From Lachnospiraceae bacterium (GTDB taxonomy: Bacteria; Bacillota; Clostridia; Lachnospirales; Lachnospiraceae): 43,989 nt of DNA. The notes below the pieces were generated by a model. The model made no database searches, was not told where the DNA came from, and saw nothing but the letters and a program-made list of their open reading frames with translations. Of this stretch, positions 43,639 to 43,989 are shown piece after piece. The position numbers and the translations under genes are program-made. Position 1 is the first letter of the stretch. Each line of letters begins with the position of its first letter. The stretch lies in NCBI GenBank assembly GCA_030540075.1, contig JAUNWX010000017.1, positions 1-43,989 of the forward strand, given 5' to 3'.

Positions 43639-43684
43639 AGTGCCAATTCTATAAAAGAATACCACTCGCCCTATGTACTGTCAA
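43639..43684 (-). promoter_or_regulatory. lon promoter with overlapping imperfect palindrome
   Basis: Minus strand: TTGACA (43679-43684), 17 bp, TATTCT (43656-43661), leader about 107 nt. An inverted repeat AGTG..AATTCT/AGAAT...CACT (43639-43666) covers the -10 and start region and could be an operator. It is not CIRCE, since the GAGTG and CACTC halves are in the opposite order. Confidence 0.65.
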
Positions 43685-43799
43685 TTAGTCGCCGGGAGTT
43701 CATCGTTTTTTTAGAACTCGCTTCGGCCAATGTTTCCGCCGGTCAGCAGATGACCGCTCGGGGACGTTTTCTTCCCGAGCAGCCATGCCGACACACGCT
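43685..43799. other. Spacer between the lon promoter and the dehydrogenase fragment
   Basis: No gene is seen. It contains CTTCGGCCAATGT (43721-43733), one mismatch from the 13-mer repeated elsewhere, and a small CGGTCA/TGACCG hairpin (about 43740-43757). Confidence 0.4.
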
Positions 43800-43958
43800 T
43801 CACTTCTTCCTGATCCGGTGGAGCTGCGGGCGCAGGATGATCTCCGGGACGCAGGTGCCGGCGCGGGTGGTCAGCGCGTACTCGACGGCGTCGGCGACGT
43901 CCTCTGCTTCGAGGTGCGCGTCCATCGCGGGATCCCGGGTCTTTGACACCCCAAAACG
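43800..43958 (-). pseudogene. 3' remnant of a short-chain dehydrogenase gene
   Basis: The minus strand encodes about 52 codons ending at TGA (43800-43802). The segment LEAEDVADAVEYALTT followed by VPEIILRPQ is the usual C-terminus of a classical SDR oxidoreductase. The frame is closed upstream by TAG at 43959-43961, right where a terminator-like hairpin begins, so the Rossmann domain and catalytic Tyr/Lys are missing. It is a truncated remnant, or the sequence is joined wrongly here. Confidence 0.6.
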
Positions 43959-43962
43959 CTAG

Positions 43963-43989
43963 AAGGCGCTCCACGCCTTATTTTTTTGT
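43963..43989 (+). terminator. Terminator-like hairpin at the window edge
   Basis: AAGGCG pairs with CGCCTT and is followed by ATTTTTTT. No plus-strand gene precedes it in this window. Confidence 0.6.

Noticed and set aside
43639-43666. CIRCE (HrcA) operator at lon
   Set aside because: CIRCE needs a CACTC half followed by a GAGTG half in lon's direction; here the order is reversed and the core does not match.

Overview
The window looks like chromosome from a GC-rich, Gram-positive anaerobe of the Clostridia, most likely a Lachnospiraceae member. This is inferred from AGGAGG-type ribosome binding sites, a MutS2 with a C-terminal Smr domain, a DUF5711-type membrane protein, a ROK glucokinase with the Cys-rich zinc motif, a secreted protein with choline/glucan-binding-type repeats, and an ECF transporter with its own T and A components. 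No rRNA, tRNA, CRISPR array, phage module or transposase gene was seen.

Layout. (1) 1-11.5 kb: a structured hairpin repeat; a degenerate HtrA-like membrane protein divergent from mutS2, both with promoters that predict leaderless mRNAs; an OmpR-type response regulator convergent with a sensor kinase; then glucokinase, a DUF5711 protein, a sugar-nucleotidyltransferase-like protein and a secreted cell-wall-binding protein. (2) 11.7-20.9 kb: a threonine-aldolase-like enzyme, a HIT hydrolase, an M20 amidohydrolase and a complete type I restriction-modification operon (hsdM-hsdS-hsdR) whose HsdS carries two near-duplicate recognition domains. (3) 20.9-24.6 kb: repeat-rich non-coding DNA, an L,D-transpeptidase, and an AT-rich AAA/DUF4143 ATPase behind a duplicated palindrome. 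(4) 24.6-32.5 kb: a dicarboxylate/amino-acid symporter with an alpha/beta hydrolase, a MATE exporter, a cysteine hydrolase, and an ECF transporter (S, T and a fused double ATPase). (5) 32.5-34.7 kb: dispersed and tandem repeats followed by a second AT-rich ATPase. (6) 34.8-43.6 kb: a uridine-kinase-like protein, then a tightly spaced block on the minus strand reading lon, SGNH hydrolase, intracellular leucine-rich-repeat protein, DUF2201/VWA protein (frameshifted) and MoxR-type AAA ATPase. (7) The right edge holds a truncated short-chain dehydrogenase fragment.

The most unusual points are: (a) a two-copy, roughly 120-bp nested hairpin whose two copies differ by compensating changes in both stems, which points to a conserved nucleic-acid structure; (b) the lon-SGNH-LRR-VWA-MoxR block, a candidate undescribed protein-remodelling or quality-control system in which the HExxH motif of the VWA protein has lost its catalytic Glu; (c) an ECF double ATPase whose H-loop and signature defects fall in the same composite ATP site; (d) a 9-mer (GGCCAATGC) that recurs far more often than expected, mainly in intergenic DNA and in low-complexity protein linkers; and (e) Ala/Ser/Thr/Gly-rich inserts in several otherwise conserved proteins (Lon, response regulator, MoxR, VWA, EcfA). 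All functional statements come from reading motifs by eye; no database search was run.
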